Below are positions 1-8,240 of a stretch of 64,000 nucleotides of DNA, in pieces. Position 1 is the first letter of the stretch. Every line of letters begins with the position of its first letter. The stretch is from assembly GCA_017411305.1 (NCBI GenBank), contig JAFQQI010000120.1:1-64000 (forward strand), given 5' to 3'. Below the pieces are notes generated by a model. The model was not told the DNA's origin and made no database searches. It saw only the letters and a program-made list of their open reading frames with translations. The position numbers were made by a program, and so were the translations under genes. Origin of the DNA: Lachnospiraceae bacterium. GTDB taxonomy: Bacteria; Bacillota; Clostridia; Lachnospirales; Lachnospiraceae.

Positions 1-1998
1 GGACGATATTGTCTGACCTCCAATCTTAGTGAGAGCATTGTTGATGGCAGTCATGTTCAGATACATTAGGGAAAGCTGACCGCATGCCGGGATGTACCAA
101 TCGGTATAACCCTGGTTCTCTGTTGCCGTCTGATTGAAGATTCTACACCATGTGGCCATATTGGCGTAAGTGGTGTAACTGTCAGTATCTGAAGCCGCCA
201 GTAATGCTGCTGTGTTTGCCTTGCCGTTGAAGTCCCCGAGTGCCGTTCCGCTTGTCCAAGTAGTGATATCACTTGACAAGTTGTTGGATGAACTTGCATA
301 GCTGCCATTTGCCTGTGGTAAATAACCCCAAGTCCATGATGATGAATTGCCACCTACTTGAGTATAATTAGTAATACTTGTATTGTCAGAACCATACATA
401 CCCCAGTAGAAGTAAGTGTAACCGGTATTGCTTGCACCGTCAGATTCGTAAGCAGCCTTGATGGATGTGGTATTCTTGGTTTCGTTCTTCTCAATCCAGA
501 ACTTATGTTCACCGACAACCAAAGCTACAGCAATGCAACTTTCATCCGCATTGGCTACATCTATCAATGCTCCAGTTGATGAAACTGCGTAAACTCCTGC
601 TGTCGCAACTACCGGAATATCTTCTACACCGTCAAATGTTACAGTATAAGCTGTTGTTTGATTTTTGATTGTGATTGTTCTGACACCAGTCTCACTGTTC
701 AATGATTGGGTCATTGTTGCAGAACCGCTACCGCTAACTTCTTTTACTCGTTTTCCTTCAACAGTAGGGGTAGCAGTGATTGTTACCGTACCGTCTGCCG
801 CTACGGATTTAGTTACGGTCATACCGGATTGGTCACCAGCTAATACGAGTTGGTAACTTGTACCTGCAAAGTTGACGGTTACGTTGGACTGAAGGCTACT
901 TACTGTAACTGTTCGGATTCCGCTTGTTGCATCGATGGATTGTGAAACGGTTGCAGTACCTTCATAGCTGACTTCATTTACGGGTTTGCCATAGACGAAT
1001 GGCACAGCTTTGATCGTTAATGTTGTACCGCTGACAGTATTGGCCAAAGCTATATCTGTAAGGTTTCCGGCAATGGTCACTTTATATCCGAGATCAATTA
1101 CCGGATTACCTGATTCGTTGTAACCCCAATCGCCTACGGTTACACCTGACAATTCAAGGCTTGTTGAATTGACGGTAACAGTGTATTTATAGATATTGCT
1201 TTTGGATAGTGTCAGGGCATCGGTCGTAACGGAATATGTCTTTCCATCAATAACTACTTTCAGAGTCAGAGCTGCGTTTGTTCCTGTTGGAACCACAATA
1301 ACATCGGCATTCTGTTCGGTTGTTGTAAGCGAAATGCCTTTGGTCACAGATATTTCATTTCCACTGCCGGTAAAATTACTGAGTGTCCCGGTCTTGGAAT
1401 TCATGGTAGCTCCTGTAGCTGCAGCTGTACTTGTTACGGATACGGAAGTAACTGTACCTGTTCCTGTATATGTTCCTTTCTTCAAGGCGAAACGGATGGC
1501 AGAAAGAGCATGATTCATGGTTATATCCACTTCTGATTCCGCATCATATACACCGGTTACTTCTGTAGCATACATATAGTCAGTCTGTGTGCCAGTTTCA
1601 ACCGGAACTGCTGTAATGTCGGTTACGCTTGAAGAGTATGGATAATATGCATATACATTACCCGGAGTGGCTGAAAGTAGGATATTACTGCTCCCTGTCC
1701 AAGTCTGAGAGGTTGTACCATCAGCTGTAAACTTGATGTTAGAATAAGTCTTCCCGTCATAAGCGTTGCCGTCAGAGGCAAGTAAGGTTACCCCTATTTC
1801 GCTGTTGTCCGGTAAGTAGGTTTCTTCAATCAATGCCCTCGAAGCCGTAATTGCGGATGTATTGACATTGAGTTTCAACTGGTTTTGGGAACTGGTCAGT
1901 TCATTCAACTGTCCCTCCTGGTCTGAAGTGCAAGCCGTAAAAGTATAATTCACGACAGTCATTGCCATAATAAAGGCATAGAAAAATAACTTTCTCAT
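1..1998 (-). CDS. Fimbrillin-like surface lipoprotein, C-terminus beyond window edge
   Basis: The frame is open from an ATG at 1998 to the left edge (666 codons), so the protein is incomplete. It starts with a hydrophobic signal ending in TFTAC (Cys23, probable lipidation site). Residues about 30-335 resemble fimbrillin/Mfa-like subunits, with the family pattern NHALSAIRF and YYPYSSSVTDI. Two repeated modules of about 75 residues follow (each with an SQSI/TQSL...G.RT(V/I)T core). The visible end has WYIPACGQL, a DUF1566-like signature also present in the lipoprotein at 28794-29462. It is likely an outer-membrane-anchored adhesin or minor fimbrial subunit. It is transcribed from a family-2 promoter (2034-2059). 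Family is clear; the exact role is inferred. Confidence 0.8.
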   Translation of the reverse strand, partial: MRKLFFYAFIMAMTVVNYTFTACTSDQEGQLNELTSSQNQLKLNVNTSAITASRALIEETYLPDNSEIGVTLLASDGNAYDGKTYSNIKFTADGTTSQTWTGSSNILLSATPGNVYAYYPYSSSVTDITAVPVETGTQTDYMYATEVTGVYDAESEVDITMNHALSAIRFALKKGTYTGTGTVTSVSVTSTAAATGATMNSKTGTLSNFTGSGNEISVTKGISLTTTEQNADVIVVPTGTNAALTLKVVIDGKTYSVTTDALTLSKSNIYKYTVTVNSTSLELSGVTVGDWGYNESGNPVIDLGYKVTIAGNLTDIALANTVSGTTLTIKAVPFVYGKPVNEVSYEGTATVSQSIDATSGIRTVTVSSLQSNVTVNFAGTSYQLVLAGDQSGMTVTKSVAADGTVTITATPTVEGKRVKEVSGSGSATMTQSLNSETGVRTITIKNQTTAYTVTFDGVEDIPVVATAGVYAVSSTGALIDVANADESCIAVALVVGEHKFWIEKNETKNTTSIKAAYESDGASNTGYTYFYWGMYGSDNTSITNYTQVGGNSSSWTWGYLPQANGSYASSSNNLSSDITTWTSGTALGDFNGKANTAALLAASDTDSYTTYANMATWCRIFNQTATENQGYTDWYIPACGQLSLMYLNMTAINNALTKIGGQTISS

Positions 1999-2033
1999 CT
2001 TACATAATTTTAATTGATTAAAATAATTTGTCG

Positions 2034-2059
2034 CAAATTAAATGTGGCGTGTTATCAAA
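2034..2059 (-). promoter_or_regulatory. Family-2 repeated promoter, copy A
   Basis: On the minus strand TTTTTTGATAAC is followed, after exactly 15 bases from TTTG, by TAATTTGCG. Four other sites (22414, 22995, 41126, 41262) have the same layout. It points at the fimbrillin gene starting at 1998. The function as a promoter is inferred from resemblance to Bacteroides TTTG / TAnnTTTG elements and from its position after a terminator. Confidence 0.6.
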
Positions 2060-2083
2060 AAACTCACTTCTGGTAAAAAGGTG

Positions 2084-2117
2084 CAAAAAAAGTCCCGTGA
2101 TTCACATCACAGGACTT
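2084..2117 (-). terminator. Intrinsic terminator, conserved cassette copy A
   Basis: A 12-bp stem (2090-2101 with 2106-2117, loop tcac) is followed on the minus strand by seven T. The stop codon of the gene at 2107-2385 lies inside the stem. The same hairpin recurs at 22463-22497 and 41177-41209, each time directly before a family-2 promoter. Confidence 0.8.
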
Positions 2118-2385
2118 CCTTGTCTTCATTCACACATTGTTGTAATTCATCTTGTATGCTCAATATTGTCTTTATTGATTTTTTCAATTTTTCATTTTCT
2201 TTCTTCAGCCGGTTCCTATCATCCATTGTTTCCTTATACAGTTTCACGATTCTTGAGTATCCTTTACATACAGCCAACATGGCCTTTGAAGCTTGCTTAT
2301 ATCCGGTTTCTCTGATGGCAGTCTGTATAGCCTCCCTATCATCATCTGTAAGATTCCGTATAAGGACATTCTTTATCTGTAACAT
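2107..2385 (-). CDS. Small coiled-coil protein with possible ribbon-helix-helix N-terminus
   Basis: 92 residues. The first ~45 (IKNVLIRNLTDDDREAI...) look like a short strand followed by helices, as in ribbon-helix-helix DNA-binding proteins; residues 50-85 are a charged coiled coil. It may be a DNA-binding accessory protein; this is only a pattern-level guess. The ATG at 2385 is preceded by aacaatagggaag, a purine-rich word seen before several starts in this window. It ends in the terminator at 2084-2117. No specific family recognised. Confidence 0.55.
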   Translation of the reverse strand: MLQIKNVLIRNLTDDDREAIQTAIRETGYKQASKAMLAVCKGYSRIVKLYKETMDDRNRLKKENEKLKKSIKTILSIQDELQQCVNEDKEVL

Positions 2386-2395
2386 GACTTCTTCC

Positions 2396-2890
2396 CTATT
2401 GTTGTTCTGATAACAAATGACATAATTCTTTGGATTCCTTCCATGTGTTTGGCTTTATTGATAACAAAGTTTCCAATTCTTTTCTTGTCAAGTTCCGGCA
2501 TATCTTCTGGCAAATACGCTGTATATTCTCTTCCTCTTCAAGAGAACGGGTTGGTTCCGTTCCTTCTGTGATGACAGCCCATAATTGAAAGGATTCATCT
2601 TCAAAATATTTGTCCTTCTTACCGGACTTATATTCCTTTATAGCCCAGCCAACCGTGAATAACGTCATTATCAATGATATAATGACATATTTCAGATCTC
2701 CGTTCTCTATCAATCCATTATAAATCCAAATTCCTGTCGAGATTATGGCCACAATAGTTCCAATAGGAATAATGACCATCCATCCGTCCAGTTTTTTATT
2801 TATAATCACAGAACCGGCTGACAACATTACGATACCCAGACTTCCGTAAAAAGTCCCTTTAATTACATCCAAAAAAGTTATAGCATCCAT
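2396..2890 (-). CDS. Four-helix membrane protein of unknown function
   Basis: 164 residues from the ATG at 2890 (a TTG six bases upstream is a less likely start). Hydrophobic segments lie at about residues 10-28, 36-54 and 66-85 in the N-terminal half; the C-terminal ~75 residues are soluble, acidic and helical (SLEEEENIQRICQKICRNLTRKELETLL). It sits just upstream of the coiled-coil gene and downstream of a 46-residue membrane protein, probably in one leftward unit. No family recognised. Confidence 0.55.
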   Translation of the reverse strand: MDAITFLDVIKGTFYGSLGIVMLSAGSVIINKKLDGWMVIIPIGTIVAIISTGIWIYNGLIENGDLKYVIISLIMTLFTVGWAIKEYKSGKKDKYFEDESFQLWAVITEGTEPTRSLEEEENIQRICQKICRNLTRKELETLLSIKPNTWKESKELCHLLSEQQ

Positions 2891-2919
2891 AATCAAATGT
2901 TATTAGAAACAGTCCTTAT

Positions 2920-3060
2920 TCATTTTTTGGTAATATCACCACGTCTGCGGTGATATTCGTCCAACATCTCCTTGTTCCGCTTGTATATACCCCATCCTCT
3001 CGCTGCGAGTATACCTCCTATCAAAGCTAACACTAATGGTAAAAAATTGATCAATTCCAT
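2920..3060 (-). CDS. 46-residue single-pass membrane protein
   Basis: Short frame MELINFLPLVLALIGGILAA... with one hydrophobic segment at residues 3-21, followed by a basic tail (RGWGIYKRNK, YHRRRG). It lies between the tRNA and a membrane-protein gene on the same strand with ordinary spacing. No homolog recognised. Its size makes the call uncertain, but the membrane segment plus basic tail and the lack of any competing gene support it. Confidence 0.45.
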   Translation of the reverse strand: MELINFLPLVLALIGGILAARGWGIYKRNKEMLDEYHRRRGDITKK

Positions 3061-3085
3061 ATTATTACAAATATTACGTTTATAG

Positions 3086-3157
3086 TACTCCGAAGGGGAA
3101 TCGAACCCCTATTGAGCGTTTAGGAAACGCTTGTTCTATCCGTTGAACTATCGGAGC
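3086..3157 (-). tRNA. tRNA-Arg (anticodon CCU)
   Basis: 72-nt cloverleaf on the minus strand: acceptor GCTCCGA/TCGGAGT, D arm GTTC...GAAC, anticodon stem AGCGT/ACGCT with loop TTCCTAA (anticodon CCT), T arm AGGGG TTCGATT CCCCT, discriminator A. CCA is not encoded. It reads AGG codons. Its position inside plasmid genes means it travels with the element. Confidence 0.93.
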
Positions 3158-3163
3158 TTAAAT

Positions 3164-3469
3164 TTAAACTAACTTTATAGAGTTTTTGATATTATATAAT
3201 GAATCATTTCCTTCATCCGTTTTTCTGTACTTTATGATTTCTTCCGGTGAAATGTCCAGTTCTTCCAGAATGGAAGACATCAGTTCTTTCTTGAAGAAAT
3301 GCTTGTCCTCGTCCGAATATGTAAAGGTATTGTCAACACCCATGTGTATAAGCATAAGCACCGCCTGTCCCAACCATATTTGGGTATCCCCGTTCATTTC
3401 AGGCATTTTAATGATGCTTTTTGAAATTTCTTCCTTTCGTTTTTTCTTTATGGTCAATGATTTATCCAT
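3164..3469 (-). CDS. Hypothetical acidic helical protein
   Basis: 101 residues beginning MDKSLTIKKKRKEEI. The start is a clear ATG at 3469. The sequence is soluble, helix-rich, with an amphipathic middle (TQIWLGQAVLMLIHMGVD) and an acidic C-terminal half with many lysines. It ends six bases before the tRNA on the same strand, so the two may be co-transcribed. No family recognised. Confidence 0.55.
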   Translation of the reverse strand: MDKSLTIKKKRKEEISKSIIKMPEMNGDTQIWLGQAVLMLIHMGVDNTFTYSDEDKHFFKKELMSSILEELDISPEEIIKYRKTDEGNDSLYNIKNSIKLV

Positions 3470-3515
3470 GATGTCAATGAATATTTTTGAGAATACAATT
3501 CGAAAAGACTAAATC

Positions 3516-3869
3516 TTATTTTATTTTATGGTCTAATTGATGATTGTTATCCAATGACAATTCATCATTTATCTTTTCAACAACAGTCATCAATCCGTCC
3601 ACAGTTGCAACGGAACACTCGTAAAGAGTTTTTCGTGGGCCTTCGAAATAAAGATGTATGTCAATTCTTTTCAACCCCTTGAAATGAATTTTCCGTTCCT
3701 CCCCGCAAATCTGTGTAGGTACACTTATAGGTTTCTTGAAACGACTGAAACCTTTTTCTTCCATTTTGCTGAGTTCAGCAATAATATCATCTTTCAGATT
3801 ATTGTATTTTTGTGTCAACGAGTTTTTTGATTGTCTTGCCAATCTCTTTATTTCTTTTCTTGTTTCCAT
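3516..3869 (-). CDS. Hypothetical basic protein
   Basis: 117 residues from an ATG at 3869. The N-terminal half is strongly basic and helical (RKEIKRLARQSKNSLTQKY); the C-terminal half has strands (KIHFKGLKRIDIHLYFEG). It is one of a run of leftward small genes between 5 and 2 kb with short gaps. I do not recognise the family. Nothing suggests membrane location. Confidence 0.55.
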   Translation of the reverse strand: METRKEIKRLARQSKNSLTQKYNNLKDDIIAELSKMEEKGFSRFKKPISVPTQICGEERKIHFKGLKRIDIHLYFEGPRKTLYECSVATVDGLMTVVEKINDELSLDNNHQLDHKIK

Positions 3870-3889
3870 TGTTTCTTAATTTAATTATA

Positions 3890-4252
3890 CTATTTTAGTT
3901 GAATTTTCTTCCAAATGTCTTTAAATTGAGTTACCGCATATTCCACTAACTCTGGTGACTTCAACTGAAGACGACTTCCGTGTCCACCCACAGCACTATG
4001 CAGACCATATTTTGTGCCGAACCAAGTGAATTCTCCTGTAACCATGTAGAACCAGGGATAATACTTTCTTCCATCATTGTCCCAGTTTGGTTTCCAACCT
4101 TCATTAAGAGCTTCGATGATAACATACATCTTATACAAAGCCTCGAAGTGCTCTTGCATATCTTCAGGAAAGATGGAAAAGTCCGGTGTTTCTGTCCGTC
4201 CTGTTGCAGCTTGAGCGTCTTCAAACGTTTTTATTCTGTCTCTGATATCCAT
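3890..4252 (-). CDS. Conserved hypothetical protein of mobile elements
   Basis: 120 residues with a highly patterned C-terminal half: WKPNWDNDGRKYYPWFYM, FTWFGTKYGLHSAVGGHGSR. Proteins with this aromatic-rich signature are, as far as I recall, common in Bacteroidales phages and plasmids, without known function. It is soluble. The start is the ATG at 4252. It belongs to the leftward small-gene cluster. Confidence 0.65.
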   Translation of the reverse strand: MDIRDRIKTFEDAQAATGRTETPDFSIFPEDMQEHFEALYKMYVIIEALNEGWKPNWDNDGRKYYPWFYMVTGEFTWFGTKYGLHSAVGGHGSRLQLKSPELVEYAVTQFKDIWKKIQLK

Positions 4253-4279
4253 AATTTACTAATGTGACATGTATGAAAT

Positions 4280-4516
4280 TTAATCCGGAAGTTTCACCTT
4301 TTCCGATTCTTCTTTTTGGAATGCACGGAAATCCGGAATGACATTCCCCTCAAGGTCTTTGATGAATTCACTTCTGCATCCCAGGCTGCGAGCTTCGGCC
4401 GCATACGCCATAAGAGCGGTCATAGCACAGGCATCCGTACCGGTCAATACGAAAACGGGTATTTCATTCTCAACGCATCTGTTGAGCAATCTTCTCTGGT
4501 CTTTTGTTGCTGCCAT
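4280..4516 (-). CDS. Hypothetical protein
   Basis: 78 residues starting MAATKDQRRLLNRCVENEIPVFVLTG. The ATG at 4516 is preferred to a TTG two codons upstream. The sequence VFVLTGTDACAMTALMAYAAEA suggests a compact alpha/beta protein. It follows a 51-residue gene by 18 bases on the same strand. No family is recognised with confidence. Confidence 0.5.
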   Translation of the reverse strand: MAATKDQRRLLNRCVENEIPVFVLTGTDACAMTALMAYAAEARSLGCRSEFIKDLEGNVIPDFRAFQKEESEKVKLPD

Positions 4517-4534
4517 ATTCAATGTTTTTCTATG

Positions 4535-4690
4535 TTAAACATTAGGGAAGATATTATTTATTTCCTGCTTCATTTCGGCAATAATATTATCCATCCTTTC
4601 ATATTCCATTTTTCCGGCTTCATAGGAAGTGTCGATACAATCCCTACAGAACTCAAGTCTCTTTATTCTTTCTTCCAACGTTTCTTTCAT
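4535..4690 (-). CDS. 51-residue helical protein
   Basis: Short frame MKETLEERIKRLEFCRDCIDTSYEAG... entirely helical and charged, with a CRDC pair at residues 15-18. The start ATG at 4690 touches the end of the upstream gene (stop ends at 4692), which suggests translational coupling within the operon driven by promoter 4935-4966. No known family. Confidence 0.45.
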   Translation of the reverse strand: MKETLEERIKRLEFCRDCIDTSYEAGKMEYERMDNIIAEMKQEINNIFPNV

Positions 4691-4691
4691 C

Positions 4692-4910
4692 TTATTTTTC
4701 TATTTTAATTGTTTTATGGTATATGTGACATACGGATTTGTATGGACACTTTCCCTGTTCCGCTTGAATATGAACCGCATGCCATTTCTCCCATTCCTTT
4801 ACATTGTCTCTGGTGAGGAAAACAATAAGCTGCATACAGTTGAATCCTCTTTCTTTTTGCGGCTTTTCCCCAGTCACATTTACCAACCCGTTACTTATCG
4901 GTCTTTTCAT
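4692..4910 (-). CDS. Small Cys-containing hypothetical protein
   Basis: 72 residues from ATG 4910 (MKRPISNGLVNVTGEKP). A longer reading begins upstream, but it overlaps the -7 promoter element (4935-4942), so the internal ATG is chosen. The C-terminal part has WEKWHAVHIQAEQGKCPYKSVCHIYHK, with two Cys and two His that could bind metal. It is the first gene after a family-1 promoter. Function unknown. Confidence 0.5.
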   Translation of the reverse strand: MKRPISNGLVNVTGEKPQKERGFNCMQLIVFLTRDNVKEWEKWHAVHIQAEQGKCPYKSVCHIYHKTIKIEK

Positions 4911-4934
4911 TGCACATATTCTTTGTTTATGACG

Positions 4935-4966
4935 CAAAGATATGAATAATAAATGATACTACCAAA
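4935..4966 (-). promoter_or_regulatory. Family-1 repeated promoter P1
   Basis: Minus strand: TTTG (4963-4966), 20-bp spacer, TATCTTTG (4935-4942): the Bacteroides -33/-7 pattern. The spacer GTAGTATCATTTATTATT is nearly identical in four other promoters of the window (P2-P5), so it probably also holds a regulator site. It drives the gene at 4910. Confidence 0.75.
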
Positions 4967-5023
4967 TAATATTATAAAAATATATAGATAATGATTTATA
5001 TATTTATATCTATATATAAAAAA
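4967..5023. other. AT-rich intergenic tract
   Basis: Almost pure A/T, with overlapping tatata palindromes, between the end of the zinc-ribbon gene and promoter P1. No gene seen. Similar tracts occur at 53676-53794, 55346-55418 and 23033-23100. Confidence 0.5.
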
Positions 5024-5860
5024 TTATATAAGTTTTATTTGGAATTCATCATTCAGAAGCATGGCTCTTTGGATTATATGTCCGTCTTTGGTTTTGAATT
5101 CCTTGATTCCTGTTTTTCGTTGTGAACATAACATCTTGACATCCTCTATTGTTGTTTTTCTGCCGAATATGTTCCGCCATATAACAAAATCACATTTAAC
5201 GAGCATATTCCGGAAATTGCTGCAATTATATCCCTTTATTCCGGCATAAATGATTCCTCCGCATTTCGGACAAGTACATATTTTCCCGTCAAGGGTAAAA
5301 TTCCCGTTCTCCTGTAATACCAGGCATGAAGAGAATTCCTTCCCGTTGGCCATGAATCCGTCAAGGACTTCCGTACGTCCGAATTCAAGACATTCTTCCG
5401 CTTCCGTAAGGTTTATCTTCCTTCCGCAAATTTCCTTCGGAATCCATACCCCACAATGTTCACTACCTTCCTTGAAGAAATTTTCACACGCATATCCTTT
5501 TTGCATCTCCTTTACTATTCCTCCGCATTTGGGACATCTCACGTTAAGAACGGCATTTTCTCCAATCACTTTTACTTTGTTCCCTACTATCTTCAGGATG
5601 GCAGTAAACGGTATTCCTGCCAGTGTATGGAAATTACGTTTGCCTGTTTCCCCTGCTGTTATAAGTTCAACGGCATCTTCTTCCGTCAAGGTATATCCGT
5701 CATACGACTGGAAGATTGTGAACGTGCATTTATCCTGCAAGTTCTTGAAATAGTCACAGGTCCATCCAGCTGAACCTTGTAACATTTGTCCTTTCCTGCA
5801 TATAGGACATTCCCCTATTCGATGAAGGACAACTTCTTCGGGTAAATCATTCTGGTTCAT
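5024..5860 (-). CDS. Triple topoisomerase-type zinc-ribbon protein
   Basis: 278 residues made of three repeats of a Cys4 module (CPIC...CDYFKNLQDKC; CPKC...CENFFKEGSEHC; CPKC...CSNFRNMLVKC), each followed by a helix-strand unit with T.E(D/E)(A)..L. This matches the C-terminal domain of the topoisomerase III encoded at 61323-63431 (CPKCGGKI...CRCEDKENC). It has no catalytic topoisomerase part, so it may bind DNA or act with the topoisomerase. It is the last gene of the long leftward operon. Start ATG 5860 lies four bases after the preceding stop. Confidence 0.75.
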   Translation of the reverse strand: MNQNDLPEEVVLHRIGECPICRKGQMLQGSAGWTCDYFKNLQDKCTFTIFQSYDGYTLTEEDAVELITAGETGKRNFHTLAGIPFTAILKIVGNKVKVIGENAVLNVRCPKCGGIVKEMQKGYACENFFKEGSEHCGVWIPKEICGRKINLTEAEECLEFGRTEVLDGFMANGKEFSSCLVLQENGNFTLDGKICTCPKCGGIIYAGIKGYNCSNFRNMLVKCDFVIWRNIFGRKTTIEDVKMLCSQRKTGIKEFKTKDGHIIQRAMLLNDEFQIKLI

Positions 5861-5864
5861 AATA

Positions 5865-6551
5865 TCAACGGCTCATTCGGTCAATGTCTCTTTTTATCTG
5901 GTTTTTGATGTTCTCGCAATTTACAAGCATATAGTACTCTTTCGGTGCGAGGTGGCGTGCTATATCAGCCCAACGGTACACCCTTATCTGATATTTCAAG
6001 GCGGTCAGGTTCCGGTTGATGGTGGAAAGTCTTCTCGTTACCTGTGTAAGAATGGCATTCCTTTCGGCAGAATTAAGTAGAACGGTTCCGTCGCTTTTAG
6101 TTACCAGTCCGGAGATATAGCCATAAAGGGCACTTGTTTCCTGTGTTATTTTTGAATATTGTTTGGAAACCACGGTAGAAACGATAGCACCCTGTGGATG
6201 TCCGACAATGGCATCCGTACATCCTCTAAGATTGTTGTATATCTGAGTTATCAGATCTCCGCAACGGTAGATATCATATGCGTTTCTGATAATGCTCTGC
6301 GTTTCCTTCAGATAATTGTACATCTTTTCTTCATATTGTCGGATTTCATCCAACTGGACAGATATGCCGGTATTGATACCGATAATCTGCAGCTGTTTGT
6401 CGTTTTCCTTCTTCAACTGGTTTTCCAGTGTTGTCTTCTCAAGTGCGACCGCTGCCGTAAGTGCCGGGTCAGTCTGTATCTGTGCCTTTGTCGTTTGTCC
6501 TATTGCCGCCAACAGAAAAAGGCATAATAATTTAGCGATTGGTGATTTCAT
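5865..6551 (-). CDS. Periplasmic VirB5/TraI-like conjugation protein
   Basis: 228 residues from ATG 6551; longer upstream starts lie inside the preceding gene. It has a cleavable signal (LLCLFLLAAIGQTTKAQ), then a long helical body opening IQTDPALTAAVALEKTTLENQL and a middle with many Gln/Asn. Helical periplasmic proteins of this build act as VirB5-like pilus-tip or TraI-type components in Bacteroidetes conjugation systems. It overlaps the upstream bPH gene by 20 bases. The family assignment is tentative; a secreted helical protein is clear. Confidence 0.6.
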   Translation of the reverse strand: MKSPIAKLLCLFLLAAIGQTTKAQIQTDPALTAAVALEKTTLENQLKKENDKQLQIIGINTGISVQLDEIRQYEEKMYNYLKETQSIIRNAYDIYRCGDLITQIYNNLRGCTDAIVGHPQGAIVSTVVSKQYSKITQETSALYGYISGLVTKSDGTVLLNSAERNAILTQVTRRLSTINRNLTALKYQIRVYRWADIARHLAPKEYYMLVNCENIKNQIKRDIDRMSR

Positions 6552-7002
6552 AGATTTTCTTCTTCTCTTTACATTGTTCGACATGGGTACTGAGGAATTC
6601 CACAATTCTTACGTTTTCCTGTATACCGAAAATTATCAGAATCGGATGGCTCTTGTCACCGGATGTTATGACCACTTCCTTTATCCCGAATATTTGTTGG
6701 ATAAAGTTCTGCTGTTCTCTATAGTCTATTATCCGGTACAGTTCCATATAATCCGTTGTACGTTGGAAAATGCCTCTTGCAAACTTTATCTGTGTTTCCG
6801 AGATTGACCAGGTGATGGTATTCAGGTAATACAGTCTGCCAAGCAGATATGCGAAGCATCCTAATGATACTGCCAATCCGCATAGCATGAAGAATTTGTC
6901 CGGTAATCCTATGCATATTGTGGATACCGCCCATAGCAGCAAGCATCTGAATCCGTCAACGAACAGTTGCTTCATGGAAGGTTTCAGAATTATTTGGTTC
7001 AT
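6532..7002 (-). CDS. Membrane protein with bacterial PH-like domain
   Basis: 156 residues: two membrane segments (about residues 18-58) followed by a domain with the bPH2/DUF304 look (ARGIFQRTTDYMELYRIIDYREQQNFIQQIFGIKEVVI), as in YdbS-like proteins. The start overlaps the stop of the Toprim gene by ATGA, and its end overlaps the next start, so translation is coupled. A role in the envelope, perhaps at the transfer apparatus, is inferred from context. Confidence 0.7.
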   Translation of the reverse strand: MNQIILKPSMKQLFVDGFRCLLLWAVSTICIGLPDKFFMLCGLAVSLGCFAYLLGRLYYLNTITWSISETQIKFARGIFQRTTDYMELYRIIDYREQQNFIQQIFGIKEVVITSGDKSHPILIIFGIQENVRIVEFLSTHVEQCKEKKKIYEITNR

Positions 7003-8240
7003 AATTTCCGTCCTCCCCGTCTTTGTTCCGATTCATATTCCATTTTTCTGTTCGCTTCCTCCTTTTCCTTTTCCCTGTTTCCTTCCTTTACCATCAGTAC
7101 ATCGTTCCAGTCCTTCATCGGCTCCGGAGCTTTCCATACCGTGAGTTTTTCCCTCAATCCGCTTCTTTCCCTGAAAGAATCATAAGAAAGCTTTTCCAAT
7201 GGGACGGTAAATGCCTTTTCTCCTAAAGTAAAGCAAACATGTTGTCCGTCTGAAAATTCCTTTATCTGACATTTCAAGTCTTTTCCCGCCATGATTGAGG
7301 CTGTTCTGCAATCATAGATGATACCGTTCAGGTCATTGTCGAAATGTAGGACAGGTTCTGCACCGGGAAAAGTTTCAAGCAGCTTCTTCATTTGTCCGTC
7401 TGCGAATGTTCCTCCGAATGAAACGAAAATACATTCATCCAGTTTGAGTCTAAGTCTGTTCACTTGTACAAACGCCATTATATCCAATGCACTTTCTGCA
7501 ATATGGATTTCATGAATCAATCCGGCATGCGGATGTGTTCCGAGGTATGCCATCCAACACGCATTGCTTGAGTTCGTCCCCTTTGCCTTTGACTTGAAGT
7601 TGTTGTATCCTCTCAGCTCATAACCTGCTATATCATCATTTCCTGGAATACGATAGGGAAAGGCAAGGTTCTTGAAATGGTACTTGCTTTGCTTGTCATG
7701 TACCATCTCTATGGAATTTCGGAACAACTCTGCCGTTTCTCTGCTGATACCTCTTTGGGAAAGGAATTTCATGGCACTTTCCACATTACCCTGTTCCCTG
7801 TCATATCTGTCGATGTCGAAGTCATCCGTCATGTCTTCTTCTTCCTTGTATTTACCCAGGAAATTTTCAATTTTGTAGTCCGGGTCTTCCACCACATTGG
7901 CCAGACTTGCCAATACTTTGTTGATGGCATCTATTTCATTTCTTGCTCCAGCTGCCTGTGTAAAGGATGCAAGGTTTTCCCTGACAAAACTGATAAGGTC
8001 CCCGGAATCAACTTTCCCGGAGAGACTTCTTCTCCAATAACCCTGTGTTGCATTGTCATGAGGGTTTTTTATATAGATACTGTCCAACTCACCGCCTTTC
8101 CCGTCCGGAAGAATGAAATGGGGCTGTGTCTTGCTTCCTTTCTTCAATCTGCCTTTCGACGGATCATACTTGTATCCGATATGTATTGCGGCATCAATGA
8201 CACCGACACGTTCCTTGTAATATGCATAGTCATACTTCAT
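6999..8240 (-). CDS. TraP-like DUF3991/Toprim primase-family protein
   Basis: 413 residues. The N-terminal ~130 residues match the DUF3991 part (TQPHFILPDGKGG...YWRRSLSGKVDSGDLISFV); residues ~240-340 form a Toprim domain with IHIAESALDIMAF and a DNDLNG acidic motif; KDWNDVL lies near the end. This is the arrangement of TraP-type DNA primase proteins of Bacteroides conjugative elements, which likely prime the complementary strand in recipients. No DnaG-type zinc finger is visible. ATGA overlap with the upstream gene. The tail is basic (RRGGRKL). Confidence 0.8.
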   Translation of the reverse strand: MKYDYAYYKERVGVIDAAIHIGYKYDPSKGRLKKGSKTQPHFILPDGKGGELDSIYIKNPHDNATQGYWRRSLSGKVDSGDLISFVRENLASFTQAAGARNEIDAINKVLASLANVVEDPDYKIENFLGKYKEEEDMTDDFDIDRYDREQGNVESAMKFLSQRGISRETAELFRNSIEMVHDKQSKYHFKNLAFPYRIPGNDDIAGYELRGYNNFKSKAKGTNSSNACWMAYLGTHPHAGLIHEIHIAESALDIMAFVQVNRLRLKLDECIFVSFGGTFADGQMKKLLETFPGAEPVLHFDNDLNGIIYDCRTASIMAGKDLKCQIKEFSDGQHVCFTLGEKAFTVPLEKLSYDSFRERSGLREKLTVWKAPEPMKDWNDVLMVKEGNREKEKEEANRKMEYESEQRRGGRKL

